Shown here one piece after another: positions 13,625 through 22,054 of a DNA stretch of 29,669 nucleotides (positions within the stretch are counted from its first letter, which is position 1; each line of letters begins with the position of its first letter). The stretch comes from a virus, in the IMG/VR virus record IMGVR_UViG_3300030012_003012, positions 1 to 29,669 of that record. One strand, given 5' to 3'. A model generated the notes under the pieces. It worked only from the letters and a program-made list of their open reading frames with translations. It ran no database searches and was not told where the DNA came from. The position numbers were made by a program, and so were the translations under genes.

Positions 13625-14473
13625 ATGACGCCCTTTATAGATATGGTAGTCAAAGACTTAAAAGCAATTAAAAGCGTTAAAAGCGTTAAATGGTCTGACA
13701 ATGGAGAACCACATGGCCCCCATTTTGTGATTATAGATAAATATGATGGCATCTGGCGCATGGGTGAAAGATACCCTGGTGTTAAATGTCGAATCTATGA
13801 CATTGTAACCAGCGTGAGAAACCCCCATAAAACAGAAGATAACCCAGCTTTAGCGTTAGCCCTAACCAGCTATTACCAAAAGAAGATAAGACCAATCTAT
13901 CAAATAAATGGCAAATACAGCGAAGAAGGCACAGAAAAATATAAACGCGGTTTAATTAATAAAGCTCTGGCGTCTGTCCATTGGCAATACATCAAAAATG
14001 TAACGCCAGACCATGTTTTATTTAGCGCCGACATTAAGCCAGAAGATTTTAAAGCATTTTGCAAGCAGGTTACCCGATTATCAAAAGACGATCACTATTA
14101 TTTAAATGGAAACAAATTTAAATATGATGCCGAAAAATGGATTGCCTACAGCAAAATAGTTAACTGGCATTTGTTAGATATTAAACATGATTTAGAAATG
14201 GGTTTATTTTTAAATCACCCTCAGCAGCTAATCAGAACATATTTAAAAGACCGTTATGATTTAGCGCCATGGTTAGCCATTGAGTTAAGTTATGCCCTTT
14301 CATTTTGTCCAGCGAACCTTTCGATTTTTCCTTTTATGCCTGATGTTATTACTGGTGACATTGTAGAAATAATTTATGGATTTTTTCAAAATGCAAAACA
14401 AAGAAAACAAAGAGCAAAAAATAAACCCTGTGGATATGGCCCCAGAGCAGGTAGCAATTGGACGGGTGACTAA
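13625..14473 (+). CDS. Unknown protein of the modification operon
   Basis: The protein has 282 residues, with AAGGAG in the cassette before ATG 13625. The N-terminal 75 residues are strand-rich (HFVIIDKYDGIWRMGERYPG). The remainder is helical with many Tyr, Lys and His, and the C terminus is strongly basic (AKQRKQRAKNKPCGYGPRAG) and could contact nucleic acid. No catalytic motif is recognised. A short direct repeat KSVKSV near residue 16-21 comes from an AAAGCGTTAA duplication around 13670-13690. It sits between the methyltransferase and the RusA gene and overlaps the latter by up to 98 bases, so DNA metabolism is the likeliest setting. Confidence 0.75.
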   Translation: MTPFIDMVVKDLKAIKSVKSVKWSDNGEPHGPHFVIIDKYDGIWRMGERYPGVKCRIYDIVTSVRNPHKTEDNPALALALTSYYQKKIRPIYQINGKYSEEGTEKYKRGLINKALASVHWQYIKNVTPDHVLFSADIKPEDFKAFCKQVTRLSKDDHYYLNGNKFKYDAEKWIAYSKIVNWHLLDIKHDLEMGLFLNHPQQLIRTYLKDRYDLAPWLAIELSYALSFCPANLSIFPFMPDVITGDIVEIIYGFFQNAKQRKQRAKNKPCGYGPRAGSNWTGD

Positions 14474-14972
14474 AAAAGCTGGGCAATATTTAATAGCAGG
14501 GCCGCCAGTGGCCCAAGTTAGGCACAGCGTGGCCGTTAAAAATGGAAAGGCCAGAGCTTTTTATGGATCTGCAAAATATAAAAATGGAAAAAACACAGCA
14601 GTAAACACCATCAAATTGCAGCATTGGAGCGACAGCCGAAACCTTTTTATTCCAAAAGGTATAGGCGTTAGTTTAAAAATGCTTTATGTTTTCCCAAGGC
14701 CACAGCGTTTAAAAAAAGCCAAATCAGATCCAGGCTTTATCGCCCACACAGTTAAACCCGATCTGGATAATTTAGACAAACTCTATGTGGATGCCTTGGC
14801 CGAAGTGGTTTTAAATGATGACAATCAAGTTTTTGCCATTGAATCAAAAAAGGTTTTTTGCAGTTATGACCATTTAACTAAAACTGAAGGCTGGAATGGT
14901 ATAAAGATCGAAGTTTACTGTATTGACAACGCAGAAAGCCAAAAGCTTTTTAACGATTATTTGCCATGGTGA
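14376..14972 (+). CDS. rusA: RusA-type Holliday junction resolvase
   Basis: The protein has up to 198 residues from ATG 14376; ATG 14391 or 14436 are possible later starts, and none has a clear ribosome site. The conserved domain begins near residue 36. The signature is VKPDLDNLDKLYVDALAEVV followed by LNDDNQVF (residues about 125-155): the acidic cluster D-x-D-N-x-x-K and the DDxxV that bind magnesium in RusA. The protein resolves four-way junctions, tidying branched DNA before packaging, and would work with the annealing candidate at 4567. Its 3' end overlaps the convergent small gene by 16 bases. Catalytic acids are visible. Confidence 0.88.
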   Translation: MDFFKMQNKENKEQKINPVDMAPEQVAIGRVTKKAGQYLIAGPPVAQVRHSVAVKNGKARAFYGSAKYKNGKNTAVNTIKLQHWSDSRNLFIPKGIGVSLKMLYVFPRPQRLKKAKSDPGFIAHTVKPDLDNLDKLYVDALAEVVLNDDNQVFAIESKKVFCSYDHLTKTEGWNGIKIEVYCIDNAESQKLFNDYLPW

Positions 14973-15124
14973 TTTATACGCTTGTCACCATATTTATCTA
15001 ACCACTCTTTAGCGTCTATTCTGTCTTGTTCATGTTTACCGCTATGGGCTTGGCGGTATACATGGCCAATAGCGTCATTATAGGCCATTATCAGCCGATT
15101 AACGTCTATTGTTTTATCACCCAT
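14957..15124 (-). CDS. 55-residue protein, paralogue of its upstream neighbour
   Basis: The protein runs from ATG 15122-15124 to TAA 14957-14959. Its core (LIMAYNDAIGHVYRQAHSGK then DAKEWLDKYGDKR) lines up with the 89-residue protein encoded just upstream (LISAFTEAESHVIKQALHGR then DAKAWLNKYANLK). The shared pattern H-V-x(2)-Q-A-x(2)-G...DAK-x-WL-x-KY makes a tandem duplication clear. Its start overlaps the neighbour's stop (ATGGGTGA), which suggests translational coupling. It is the last gene of the leftward structural operon, converging on rusA. The function is unknown. Confidence 0.78.
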   Translation of the reverse strand: MGDKTIDVNRLIMAYNDAIGHVYRQAHSGKHEQDRIDAKEWLDKYGDKRINHHGK

Positions 15125-15386
15125 TTGATGGATTATCTAAAATGCTTTTAATTGGGTATTGATCCACAGTGTTTTTAATGTCTTCCACTGTGAAGTCTTT
15201 AACGCCCATTTGACCTGTTAAAATAGAAAGCTTCAAATTGGCATATTTGTTTAACCATGCTTTTGCGTCTTCTTTTTCATGGGGCTGGCGGCCATGTAAA
15301 GCCTGTTTAATCACGTGGCTTTCTGCTTCTGTGAAAGCACTAATTAATTGGTTTAAAAGGTTTAAAGCTTGTCTTATGTCTTGCAT
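15117..15386 (-). CDS. 89-residue protein with DAKxWLxKY motif
   Basis: Its start ATG forms a TAATG overlap with the previous stop. The protein is mostly helical: residues 1-30 make an amphipathic helix (MQDIRQALNLLNQLISAFTE), then the shared HVIKQALHGR and DAKAWLNKYANLK segments. The 55-residue product of the next gene repeats this core and lacks this protein's C-terminal extension (about residues 55-89). No family is recognised. Placement at the end of the head-tail operon is compatible with a small virion or host-takeover protein. Confidence 0.75.
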   Translation of the reverse strand: MQDIRQALNLLNQLISAFTEAESHVIKQALHGRQPHEKEDAKAWLNKYANLKLSILTGQMGVKDFTVEDIKNTVDQYPIKSILDNPSNG

Positions 15387-15772
15387 TACATACGCCTATC
15401 AAAAAATTCTATACAGCTGCGTTTTTCTTCTGCCGTTTCCTTTTTATCACATGCTTTAAGAATCACCAGTTTGTTTATGGTGTTGCTAATGCTTTCACAT
15501 TCTGCGCCACTGGTTTTAGAGTCTATTCCCCTTGTGGTCATGCGGCAAAACAATTCGCGGCAAAGTGATTCCCCATTTTCTTTTATGTAGTCTTTTGAGC
15601 ATGGTTCTTTAAGCAAATCTGGCTGAGTTAGATTTTTTTGTACTTGGATCTGTTCTTTTGCCACTTCTTCTTTAACGACAATGGGCTCTTTTTTGCCCAT
15701 TAGCCACGCTGTAATTCCACTACCAGCCCCAGCAGAACCAGCACCAATAAGAATATAGATTAACCAATCCAT
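15386..15772 (-). CDS. Single-pass membrane protein with cysteine-rich outer domain
   Basis: The protein has 128 residues from ATG 15770-15772, starting MDWLIYILIGAGSAGAGSG; an earlier in-frame ATG at 15796 overlaps the tail-tube gene and would put arginines before the helix. The N-terminal helix (3-24) is glycine-rich. It is followed by a lysine/glutamate linker and a domain with at least six cysteines (PCSK, LCRELFC, AECES, KACDKK, RSCIEF), likely disulfide-bonded outside the cytoplasm. The topology suggests a periplasmic-facing lysis or exclusion protein, perhaps a spanin component, but no lipobox or known family is seen. Confidence 0.72.
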   Translation of the reverse strand: MDWLIYILIGAGSAGAGSGITAWLMGKKEPIVVKEEVAKEQIQVQKNLTQPDLLKEPCSKDYIKENGESLCRELFCRMTTRGIDSKTSGAECESISNTINKLVILKACDKKETAEEKRSCIEFFDRRM

Positions 15773-15773
15773 T

Positions 15774-16730
15774 TTAAGGCGTAATCGCGCTGGCATTTTG
15801 GTTTAACAATCTGATTCTAAAAGCTTCTGTGGTATTTGTTGCCAATGCTGCAAAGGTTACCGATTGCTCAATAATACCTACTGTGCCTATATCGTCGCTG
15901 TAATCTGTTATAACAGCGTTTTGAAAACGGAATCCCATTGTGTCTGTGGTTCCACTTTTTGTAAAGACTACTTCTACTGGGCCTTCAGTCTTGTTTAACA
16001 TAGCATTATAAAGGTTGTTATTTTCTGCCGTAAGAGAAATAGACATTTGGATATCTCTAAAATCTGTGACGTCAGGCTCAAGGGTGAGGAGACTCCCAAG
16101 GACCATTCGACGGCTTAATTTATTATCAATAGAAATAGACATAGAGCTAATGTGATAGCTGTTACCGTCAAAGGTTAATTGGCCACCTTGATAGTGATAA
16201 ACCTGTTGGGCTGTGGCGTTGTAAGTTGGGGTTATTTTACTGCCCCGTGTTAAACCTGTTTTGCCAATCAATTCCATCGATATGGTGGCTTCTGAACCAT
16301 TGGCCACATCAATTGTGGCGCTTGTAACTTTTAGGCCACTAAACTCTTCCATTCCGTTGGCATCACTACCACGTTGGAGCTTTAAACTGAAAGATGGCAA
16401 ATCAGTGGTGTTTGTCTTGTATTCATGTACAAAATCCGATCCAGACGGTGTGGTAGATACATCACCCAAAGCAGCTTTTAAAAATAGGCCGCATGAATCC
16501 CAGTATAGTGGTGTAACCAAACTGCCCCCTGTGGATTCGCTAACATCAAAATAGGAACGGCGTACTGCGCCATCTGACACACTTAAATGACTTGCGCCAT
16601 CTCTTTCTATTGTTCGCGCTAATGTTGTGGAAATAACGCGGTTTGCATTGGTGTTAAATGCTGGCGTTACTCCCCATGTTACTTCTGGCGCTGTAACGAC
16701 AAATGTATTCCGACCAAATATGACAGCCAT
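15774..16730 (-). CDS. Major tail tube protein
   Basis: The protein has 318 residues, with the strong site AAGGAG before ATG 16728-16730. It starts MAVIFGRNTFVVTAPEVTWG, the typical opening of phage tail-tube proteins (..r...l.v..E.twGt.p). It is strand-rich with Ser/Thr, includes a DVSESTGGSLVTPLYWD loop (about 62-79) and has repeated short strands to the C terminus. It lies downstream of the connector and terminator genes. Its subunits stack as hexameric rings around the tape measure to form the tail tube. Size, composition and gene order agree. Confidence 0.85.
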   Translation of the reverse strand: MAVIFGRNTFVVTAPEVTWGVTPAFNTNANRVISTTLARTIERDGASHLSVSDGAVRRSYFDVSESTGGSLVTPLYWDSCGLFLKAALGDVSTTPSGSDFVHEYKTNTTDLPSFSLKLQRGSDANGMEEFSGLKVTSATIDVANGSEATISMELIGKTGLTRGSKITPTYNATAQQVYHYQGGQLTFDGNSYHISSMSISIDNKLSRRMVLGSLLTLEPDVTDFRDIQMSISLTAENNNLYNAMLNKTEGPVEVVFTKSGTTDTMGFRFQNAVITDYSDDIGTVGIIEQSVTFAALATNTTEAFRIRLLNQNASAITP

Positions 16731-16744
16731 TTTTTATTCTCCTT

Positions 16745-17521
16745 TTACCTTACGGCAGGTAATTGATTTCTAATTGATACGATAGCGCGAAGGCTAAAAA
16801 CTTGGTTTTCTGTTGTGGTTATGTCTACTATAGCGGCAAAATCTTGATCATCTGTGCCACCTTGCACAAATACGCCCACCCAGCCTGGTAAAAAACGTGT
16901 TTTATTTACGTCAATCATAGAAGCCTGGGCGGCTCCGCTACTGTTTTCGACACGCGGTAAACAATACTGGACACCTTCAAAAAATAAAAATTTATTGTAA
17001 CTTGATATTCTTTTAGACATCAGCGCAGAATAAGAAAACCAAATATAAGACCCTTGGCTATCTGGCTTGGTAAATGCAGACGCGGCGGATTCACTGCCTT
17101 TTGTTGATCTGGTATCTGATGCCACCATATTTGTGGGTGTGCCTAAAAATATTTGGCCGCTGTATGGTGTGCCAGAAGGTGTAAATGTTGTGGCCGCATC
17201 TGGGGCGGCAGAATACCCCCAGTATATGTAAACCAAATGGACATTATCTAAATCTGTGGCCGCTACGTTTCTAACCCGTAAAGTTAAAGACTTATTTGCA
17301 TAATTAAATGTGTCGCGCTTGTATTCTGCTAAGTTACCTTGGCAGTCAACCACATAAACATCATGGCCAGATGATTGGATCACAGACCAAAAAGCAGACC
17401 ACTTATCTGGGATTACTATTGATAACTCATAATTACCCGCACCAGCAGCGCCAGAAGTAGCATTAACGCTAACAGGGTAACGATATCTGAAGTTTTCATT
17501 AAACCAAGACGCGCCAGACAT
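16745..17521 (-). CDS. DUF2341-like virion protein
   Basis: The protein has 258 residues, with GGAG before the start. It opens MSGASWFNENFRYRYPVSVN and contains VYVVDCQGNLAEYKRDTFNY (about 56-75) and VHLVYIYWGYSAAPDA (about 94-109). That is the pattern of the DUF2341 fold (W....RyrkpI.v....., Dirftd.dG..l.yei..., iYlyYGN..a), seen in phage structural and surface beta-sandwich proteins. The rest is a second beta domain. Between tail terminator and tail tube genes it is probably a tail decoration or adhesin. The role is inferred. Confidence 0.68.
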   Translation of the reverse strand: MSGASWFNENFRYRYPVSVNATSGAAGAGNYELSIVIPDKWSAFWSVIQSSGHDVYVVDCQGNLAEYKRDTFNYANKSLTLRVRNVAATDLDNVHLVYIYWGYSAAPDAATTFTPSGTPYSGQIFLGTPTNMVASDTRSTKGSESAASAFTKPDSQGSYIWFSYSALMSKRISSYNKFLFFEGVQYCLPRVENSSGAAQASMIDVNKTRFLPGWVGVFVQGGTDDQDFAAIVDITTTENQVFSLRAIVSIRNQLPAVR

Positions 17522-17525
17522 TTTT

Positions 17526-17978
17526 TCAAGCTCCAGTAGAGGTAACGCATTTCACTGTTACATTAATATAACTGATGCCCATATTATCTAACCCATATTT
17601 AGCGCCGTCAATGGCTGTAAAACTGCATAAAACGTCATCCACTTCACCGGGCAAACCCAGCTGCCTATTTGTCGTTAATGCTTCGATCATATCAGAAGCC
17701 AAATTGGTGGCATTATCAAAACGCTCATCTAATGTAGAACCACCCACAAACGCATATATATTATACACACCGTTAAAAAAGTAGCGGTCCAAGGTTGGGC
17801 CATAATTGCTAATCGCCTGTTCGAACTGCACAGAGCTAAAGGGTTGATATGGGGGGTCTATGGTGCTGCCCCTTATAACTCTGCCCGTCATATCAAAACC
17901 AGAATAGCCAGCGGCAAAATCGACGCCAATTAACTCTACAATTTTTTTATGAACTTTTACAATTCTGCTATCTGGCAT
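17526..17978 (-). CDS. Tail terminator / completion protein
   Basis: The protein has 150 residues. Its start is immediately after, and overlapping the end of, the preceding connector gene. Mixed alpha/beta pattern: an N-terminal helix (KVHKKIVELIGVDF), central strands including FNGVYNIYAFVGGS, a long helix (ERFDNATNLASDMIEALT) and C-terminal strands ending in VTVKCVTSTG. This is the layout of gpU/gp17-type tail terminators, which cap the tube and join tail to head. Gene order (connector, HK97-gp10-like, terminator, tube) is the usual one. Confidence 0.7.
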   Translation of the reverse strand: MPDSRIVKVHKKIVELIGVDFAAGYSGFDMTGRVIRGSTIDPPYQPFSSVQFEQAISNYGPTLDRYFFNGVYNIYAFVGGSTLDERFDNATNLASDMIEALTTNRQLGLPGEVDDVLCSFTAIDGAKYGLDNMGISYINVTVKCVTSTGA

Positions 17979-18505
17979 TATTCACCACCCAAAGCGGTGT
18001 GTAGGTGTTTTAATAAATCTCTTTTAGCTTCAGATTCATTAACTTCTTTAAATGCGCGGCCAATGTAGAAACGCGGCAAAATGTTTCTATCTGGTGATCC
18101 AAATTCTATGGCCGCTGCATAGGGCAAAGGATCTTTAACGCCAGCAGTGATAAAAACAGCTGGGTTACCATCTTTTTCACCCAATTTAGTAAAAAGTGAA
18201 CGCCTCAAATTACCTGTTATGGATCGTGGCCCTACATTAAAGCCAGACATGCCAGATTTAAACGCTTTTGGTTTTTCACCATCTTCATAAACCAAATAAC
18301 TAGAGTATTGCGTGCCGGGTTTTCCACCTGTGCGCGTGTTAGATGTGTCTTTTACTCTGGTGTATTCTGGCAAATCATCTTCTGTAAAATTACGCGCTGC
18401 GCCAGCTTGGATTTTAAACCCTAAACTTAAAAGAACATTGCCGATGTCTTTTTTTAAATTTGGGCCACCTTGTCTTAATCTTTCTGCAAACTCTTGGGGC
18501 GTCAT
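17978..18505 (-). CDS. HK97 gp10-like head-tail joining protein
   Basis: The protein has 175 residues. ATG 18503-18505 lies in an ATGA overlap with the connector gene. It begins MTPQEFAERLRQGGPNLKK, and the text PRSITGNLRRSLFTKLGE followed by DPLPYAAAIEFGSPDRNILP and then RFYIGRAF is characteristic of the HK97-gp10 / virion morphogenesis family (..tG.L..Si.........Ya..vE.GT.......PFlrpA). It would sit at the head-tail interface or help tail completion. Confidence 0.83.
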   Translation of the reverse strand: MTPQEFAERLRQGGPNLKKDIGNVLLSLGFKIQAGAARNFTEDDLPEYTRVKDTSNTRTGGKPGTQYSSYLVYEDGEKPKAFKSGMSGFNVGPRSITGNLRRSLFTKLGEKDGNPAVFITAGVKDPLPYAAAIEFGSPDRNILPRFYIGRAFKEVNESEAKRDLLKHLHTALGGE

Positions 18506-19125
18506 AACACAGCCCCATTTAACCGAAATGGGTTTAAAAGCTCTTTAACTTCTAAAGGCATTGTTTTGGGGGAAAGGGTAACGCTTCCACCGCGTTGGCT
18601 TACGTTTTCTTTTCCTTGATTTTGTTTATTTCTTTGCAACTGTGAAGCCCAAACACAAATGGCATGGATAAGATTTGGCGGCGCTGTGGCTGTCGTATAC
18701 CCAGCAGAGCAAACCACTTTAATGGCACGATCACCCCGGTTAAAAACATCTACCGCTTTTTTAGGTATTAATCGAACTTGGCCCACGTTACCGTCTAAGG
18801 TATATGTGGACCCAGCAATTAAAGTATCTGCTTCATACTCTTGATATGGATCGCTATGGATGCTGGTGATACTATGAACAGGCTTTAAATTCAGATCCAA
18901 CATATAAGGATATTTGGGATCTGGACCATTGAAAAAAAGCGTGTAGGTGTAGACATCTAAAAAAGAACCATACCGCGCACCATTATTAAAAAACGGGTAG
19001 TTTAGCCAGCTTGCTACAGCGGCCTCTACCCGTTCAATTAATGCTGTTAAATCGCTATCAGCCGCTGAGCCCTGCGCCAATTCTGGCATGTAGGTTTTTA
19101 ATATTGTATTGGTAACGATAGCCAT
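18502..19125 (-). CDS. Head-tail connector (gp6-like adaptor)
   Basis: The protein has 207 residues, starting MAIVTNTILKTYMPELAQGS. It carries the family pattern of phage head-tail connectors: an N-terminal helical segment with DSDLTALIERVEAAVASWLN (about 23-42), a beta insert with the LDLNLKPVHSITSIHSDP strand pair, YTLDGNVGQVRLIP, and a helix near the C terminus (NLIHAICVWASQLQRNKQ). It docks below the portal to receive the tail. It lies third after the capsid gene, the usual place. Confidence 0.82.
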   Translation of the reverse strand: MAIVTNTILKTYMPELAQGSAADSDLTALIERVEAAVASWLNYPFFNNGARYGSFLDVYTYTLFFNGPDPKYPYMLDLNLKPVHSITSIHSDPYQEYEADTLIAGSTYTLDGNVGQVRLIPKKAVDVFNRGDRAIKVVCSAGYTTATAPPNLIHAICVWASQLQRNKQNQGKENVSQRGGSVTLSPKTMPLEVKELLNPFRLNGAVL

Positions 19126-19140
19126 TTAACATTTTACTTT

Positions 19141-19527
19141 TTAGTATTTACGCGCTTTTTCAAACTTCATGATAATGGAACATTTGCAATCCTTACCAGC
19201 ACCAGAAGCAGTAGAGCGGATTTTAATACCTGCACCAGCCTCAAAGATTGATTTGCTTTGATCGTCAAAAATAAACGAACCAGCAACACCAGCCGCCAAC
19301 GCGCCTTGCTGTGCTGTCTGTGTCGAATATTTCATAACAGTGGCAGATCCATCAGCTAACTGAATAAAAAAGTTTCTGTAGGCTGTTGGGCTTTGCGCTA
19401 TTCCTGCTTCATCAATGACTTTGGCAGATACCAATTGATACCGATCACTAAAAGCGTAATATGCTTCTAGTGTGTCGGCTGGTGCGCTTGTTTCAAATTT
19501 AAATGATGCTATTTCCATGCTTGGCAT
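19141..19527 (-). CDS. Probable capsid decoration / small head protein
   Basis: The protein has 128 residues with the excellent site AGGAGAT before the start. It starts MPSMEIASFKFETSAPADTL and is strand-rich and rich in Ala, Ser and Gly, with one CKC motif near the end (KDCKCSIIMKFEKARKY). It sits directly after the major capsid gene. A protein of this size there is usually a decoration or head-stabilising protein. No family signature is recognised, so the assignment is by position. Confidence 0.65.
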   Translation of the reverse strand: MPSMEIASFKFETSAPADTLEAYYAFSDRYQLVSAKVIDEAGIAQSPTAYRNFFIQLADGSATVMKYSTQTAQQGALAAGVAGSFIFDDQSKSIFEAGAGIKIRSTASGAGKDCKCSIIMKFEKARKY

Positions 19528-19551
19528 TGTCTTTATCTCCTGCCTGTTTTA

Positions 19552-21039
19552 TCAGGTGCAAACGATGTTGTTAATGTATGAACAGTTTTTAGCGTCATCT
19601 AAATCTGGGCTGTCCATGACGTTTCTTTGTGTACAAACGATGGACACAGCGCCCGATCTGATGTCTTTAGATGTCTCTGTGGTGATTCCTCGGCGCTCGT
19701 ATTGATACCAAGAGTTAGCATTAAAGCAAACAATACCAGATCGATTAGTAACCAAACCATCATAAAGCCCAGTGGCGTTCATGTCAGCCGTCATAAAGCG
19801 AGACAGAACCACAGGAACATTAAACAGGCTCCCGACTGATCCACTAATCAAGGTGGCCAGGCTGCCCGCCTTGTCGAGGGTAATTAATTCAGTCAATCCA
19901 AAAATATGTTGAATTACCACTTCTGGTGATGTCACGATATAGCGGTCTTGTGCTCCATATTCGCCCATATTACCCAAAAGGGTAAGAATGTCACCAATTA
20001 CCAAGGTTGTTCCAGCACCAGAAGCAATCTGGCCAGAAGTGCCTTTAGCAATCGCGGCATGTCTGAAGCCCGTAAAACAGCGCCGATGATCGGCAGCAGT
20101 ACCCAAAATGGCGCCAGCATCCCAGCGCCCGCGTGGGTTCCAGTTAGCTAAACCTGTATCTGGATGGACTGCCGTTGTAGAACCGTTCAGGGCTGCATCT
20201 TCCCACGCACTCTCCAATGAGTCACTGGCACGCTTTGCCAGAGACGCGGCCACGTTTATGGCTGAGTCTTCCATAGCTGCGTCATCCACAGTAAAAGACA
20301 AGGCCAGCCCTTTGATGTTTACGGACTTTTGAGATGTGGCCACAGAGCTCTTGGTATACAGCGCCGGATCGTCTGAACTGACAACGCCCTTTAAAAATGG
20401 AGTACCGCCCGAATTGAGCCGGGGAATCTGTACCACGTTAGATTCTACGTTTTGTTTTTGGATCAAGCTTCTCAGGTTACGCGGTGTGGTGTAACCTTCC
20501 CACAATTCTGGTTTAAACTCTGGATCGATCCATTCCGCACCAGAGCCCGCACCGTCAAAAAAGCTTTTTTGAATGGCTGGGCGAAATGATGCAGGTGCTT
20601 TTTGGAGATGTTTGTGTAAAGCCAAATCACATTTAGGTGTTTCTGGGTTAAGGCTTGGCATAATCATCCGAACAAAGGCGCGTTTTTGTGCCAATCGAAT
20701 TAAATCTTGATGCCAATCATTAACGGGCTCTGTAGTATCCAAAAGGCCAGCCTTTTTATAGGTTACAGTGCCAGTGCCTGGAATGTTAATTTCTGCGCGT
20801 TCTTCTTGGGTTTGGATTGTGCCATCTGCATTAATAAATTGCTTTAGCTCTGAATCGTCGCCATTAGGTACATAGGCAGCTGTTTGTACCGACTCAGTTA
20901 ACAATCTGTTAGCGCGCTTCAAATCCTTAACTTGTGATTCAAAATTACTTAAGCGCTCTTCGCTGTTTCGCTGGTGGCTGATAATACCTTTAATTATTTT
21001 ATTGGCTTCAGCTTGCATTTTTGCATTTACTTTGGACAT
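19552..21039 (-). CDS. Major capsid protein (HK97 fold)
   Basis: The protein has 495 residues. GGAG lies upstream of ATG 21037-21039. The N terminus is a charged helix (about 1-55, a delta-domain scaffold likely removed by the protease). The body has family features: a long N-arm with TYKKAGLLDTTEPVND, the SVATSQKSVNIKGLALSFTV strand region and DSAINVAASLAKRASDSLES in the spine helix. Also present are RYIVTSPEVVIQHIFGLTEL and GSLFNVPVVLSRFM, typical of the A-domain. It follows the prohead protease by four bases. Cleavage near residue 100 would be usual but cannot be fixed from sequence. Confidence 0.88.
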   Translation of the reverse strand: MSKVNAKMQAEANKIIKGIISHQRNSEERLSNFESQVKDLKRANRLLTESVQTAAYVPNGDDSELKQFINADGTIQTQEERAEINIPGTGTVTYKKAGLLDTTEPVNDWHQDLIRLAQKRAFVRMIMPSLNPETPKCDLALHKHLQKAPASFRPAIQKSFFDGAGSGAEWIDPEFKPELWEGYTTPRNLRSLIQKQNVESNVVQIPRLNSGGTPFLKGVVSSDDPALYTKSSVATSQKSVNIKGLALSFTVDDAAMEDSAINVAASLAKRASDSLESAWEDAALNGSTTAVHPDTGLANWNPRGRWDAGAILGTAADHRRCFTGFRHAAIAKGTSGQIASGAGTTLVIGDILTLLGNMGEYGAQDRYIVTSPEVVIQHIFGLTELITLDKAGSLATLISGSVGSLFNVPVVLSRFMTADMNATGLYDGLVTNRSGIVCFNANSWYQYERRGITTETSKDIRSGAVSIVCTQRNVMDSPDLDDAKNCSYINNIVCT

Positions 21040-21043
21040 GGCT

Positions 21044-21961
21044 TTATTTCTCCATTTTATAAAAATTTGTCATGGCTTTTAGAAGAGCAAAAGAAAAGTT
21101 TTTATCTACTTCTTCTTTTTTTTCTTCTTCTTCTTCTTCTTCTTCTTCTAACTCTTCTTCTTTTTCTTCTGCGTGATCATCTGCGTGATCTTCTGCGTGG
21201 TCTTTTTCTTCTTCGCTATCTTCATCAGAAGCCATATATTTATCTAAATATGATTCCTCTTCTGGCTCTTGCGCTTCTTCTGCTTCTTCTGCCATGTCTT
21301 CTAACTCTTCTTCTAAGTCTTCAGACATTTTACCTTTAGCAAAATGGACCACCCATGTGTTTTCTTCTTCTTCTACTCTTAAAATGTGTTTACGCATTGA
21401 AGCAATAAAGCGCGTTTTCGCTTTGCGTTGTTTCCAGTCTTTAAGCATCATGTTTAAATCGTCCTTATCAAAATCTTGATAATTGCGGCTAATGGCTACC
21501 GCTTGGCCTTGGGCTGGTATGGTTACCACAGAAACTTCTAAAAGCTCTGATTTGGTAAACATGCGGCCAATAGGGCCATGTTTAGCGTGGTCTTTTGGAA
21601 GCTCTGATCTTTCCACAAATTCTAACGGCTGAAAACCAACAGAAACAGCAGATAAAAAGCCTTCTTTTACCATTCGCGCAATTTCAGCCCCTTTTTCTTG
21701 GCCTTTATCAAATGTTACGTCGATTAATAATTGCCCATCTTCTAATCTGACTTCACCACGCCCAACGGGTAGGCCATTCTGGTCATGGTTAAACAAAACT
21801 ACACCATTTTTTTGATAGTTTGTTAAATCCCAATTTTCTGGACCATTTAAAACTATGTCACCATAACGATCAACAGCAGAAGTGGAAGCAATAAAGGTCG
21901 AAACGCCACTATCATTTTCACGATCTGTATTTTTTTGGACTTGAAGAAACTTTTTTATCAT
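21044..21961 (-). CDS. Prohead protease (HK97 S78 type) with acidic scaffold tail
   Basis: The protein has 305 residues. The catalytic pair is visible: His59 in LFNHDQNG and Ser107 in GFLSAVSVGFQP, followed by LLEVSVVTIPAQGQAVAI, all signature text of the family. Residues 1-160 are the protease. The remaining 145 are highly charged, with long glutamate runs encoded by a CTTCTT-rich microsatellite (about 21108-21160), and probably act as a scaffolding region fused to the protease. No ribosome site is seen upstream. The candidate promoter at 21968-21996 would start RNA at or next to the ATG, so leaderless translation is possible. Confidence 0.93.
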   Translation of the reverse strand: MIKKFLQVQKNTDRENDSGVSTFIASTSAVDRYGDIVLNGPENWDLTNYQKNGVVLFNHDQNGLPVGRGEVRLEDGQLLIDVTFDKGQEKGAEIARMVKEGFLSAVSVGFQPLEFVERSELPKDHAKHGPIGRMFTKSELLEVSVVTIPAQGQAVAISRNYQDFDKDDLNMMLKDWKQRKAKTRFIASMRKHILRVEEEENTWVVHFAKGKMSEDLEEELEDMAEEAEEAQEPEEESYLDKYMASDEDSEEEKDHAEDHADDHAEEKEEELEEEEEEEEEKKEEVDKNFSFALLKAMTNFYKMEK

Positions 21962-21966
21962 ATTGG

Positions 21967-22001
21967 GTATTTACCACACGCGGTTTTTTTTGTCGCATTT
22001 T
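21967..22001 (-). promoter_or_regulatory. Leftward promoter-like motif, copy A
   Basis: On the minus strand, GCGACA (-35-like, 21991-21996), a 17-bp spacer with a run of eight A, and GTGG-TAAATA (-10-like, 21968-21973). The same text, AATGCGrC-A8-...-GTGGTAAATA, occurs before the other leftward operon at 28064-28097. Confidence 0.55.
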
Positions 22002-22026
22002 TTATTAAAAAAAATTAATTTAATGC

Positions 22027-22054
22027 TTGACGGTTTAAGCTAAATACTATATGG
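22027..22054 (+). promoter_or_regulatory. Rightward promoter and operator dyad before portal, copy A
   Basis: TTGACG (22027-22032) precedes the dyad-like CTAAATACTATATGG (22040-22054). A -10 could be TATATG (15-bp spacer) or TATGGG (17-bp). GCTAAATACTATAT is shared exactly with 28148-28161. Confidence 0.55.

Noticed and set aside
21108-21160. CTT/TCT microsatellite considered as a sequencing artefact
   Set aside because: It encodes an in-frame glutamate run in the acidic tail of the prohead protease, where such runs are expected of a scaffold region. Frame is kept on both sides.
20974-21339. Leucine-rich plus-strand frame opposite the protease tail
   Set aside because: It is the complement of the glutamate-rich repeat, and its apparent membrane helices are an artefact of CTT repeats.
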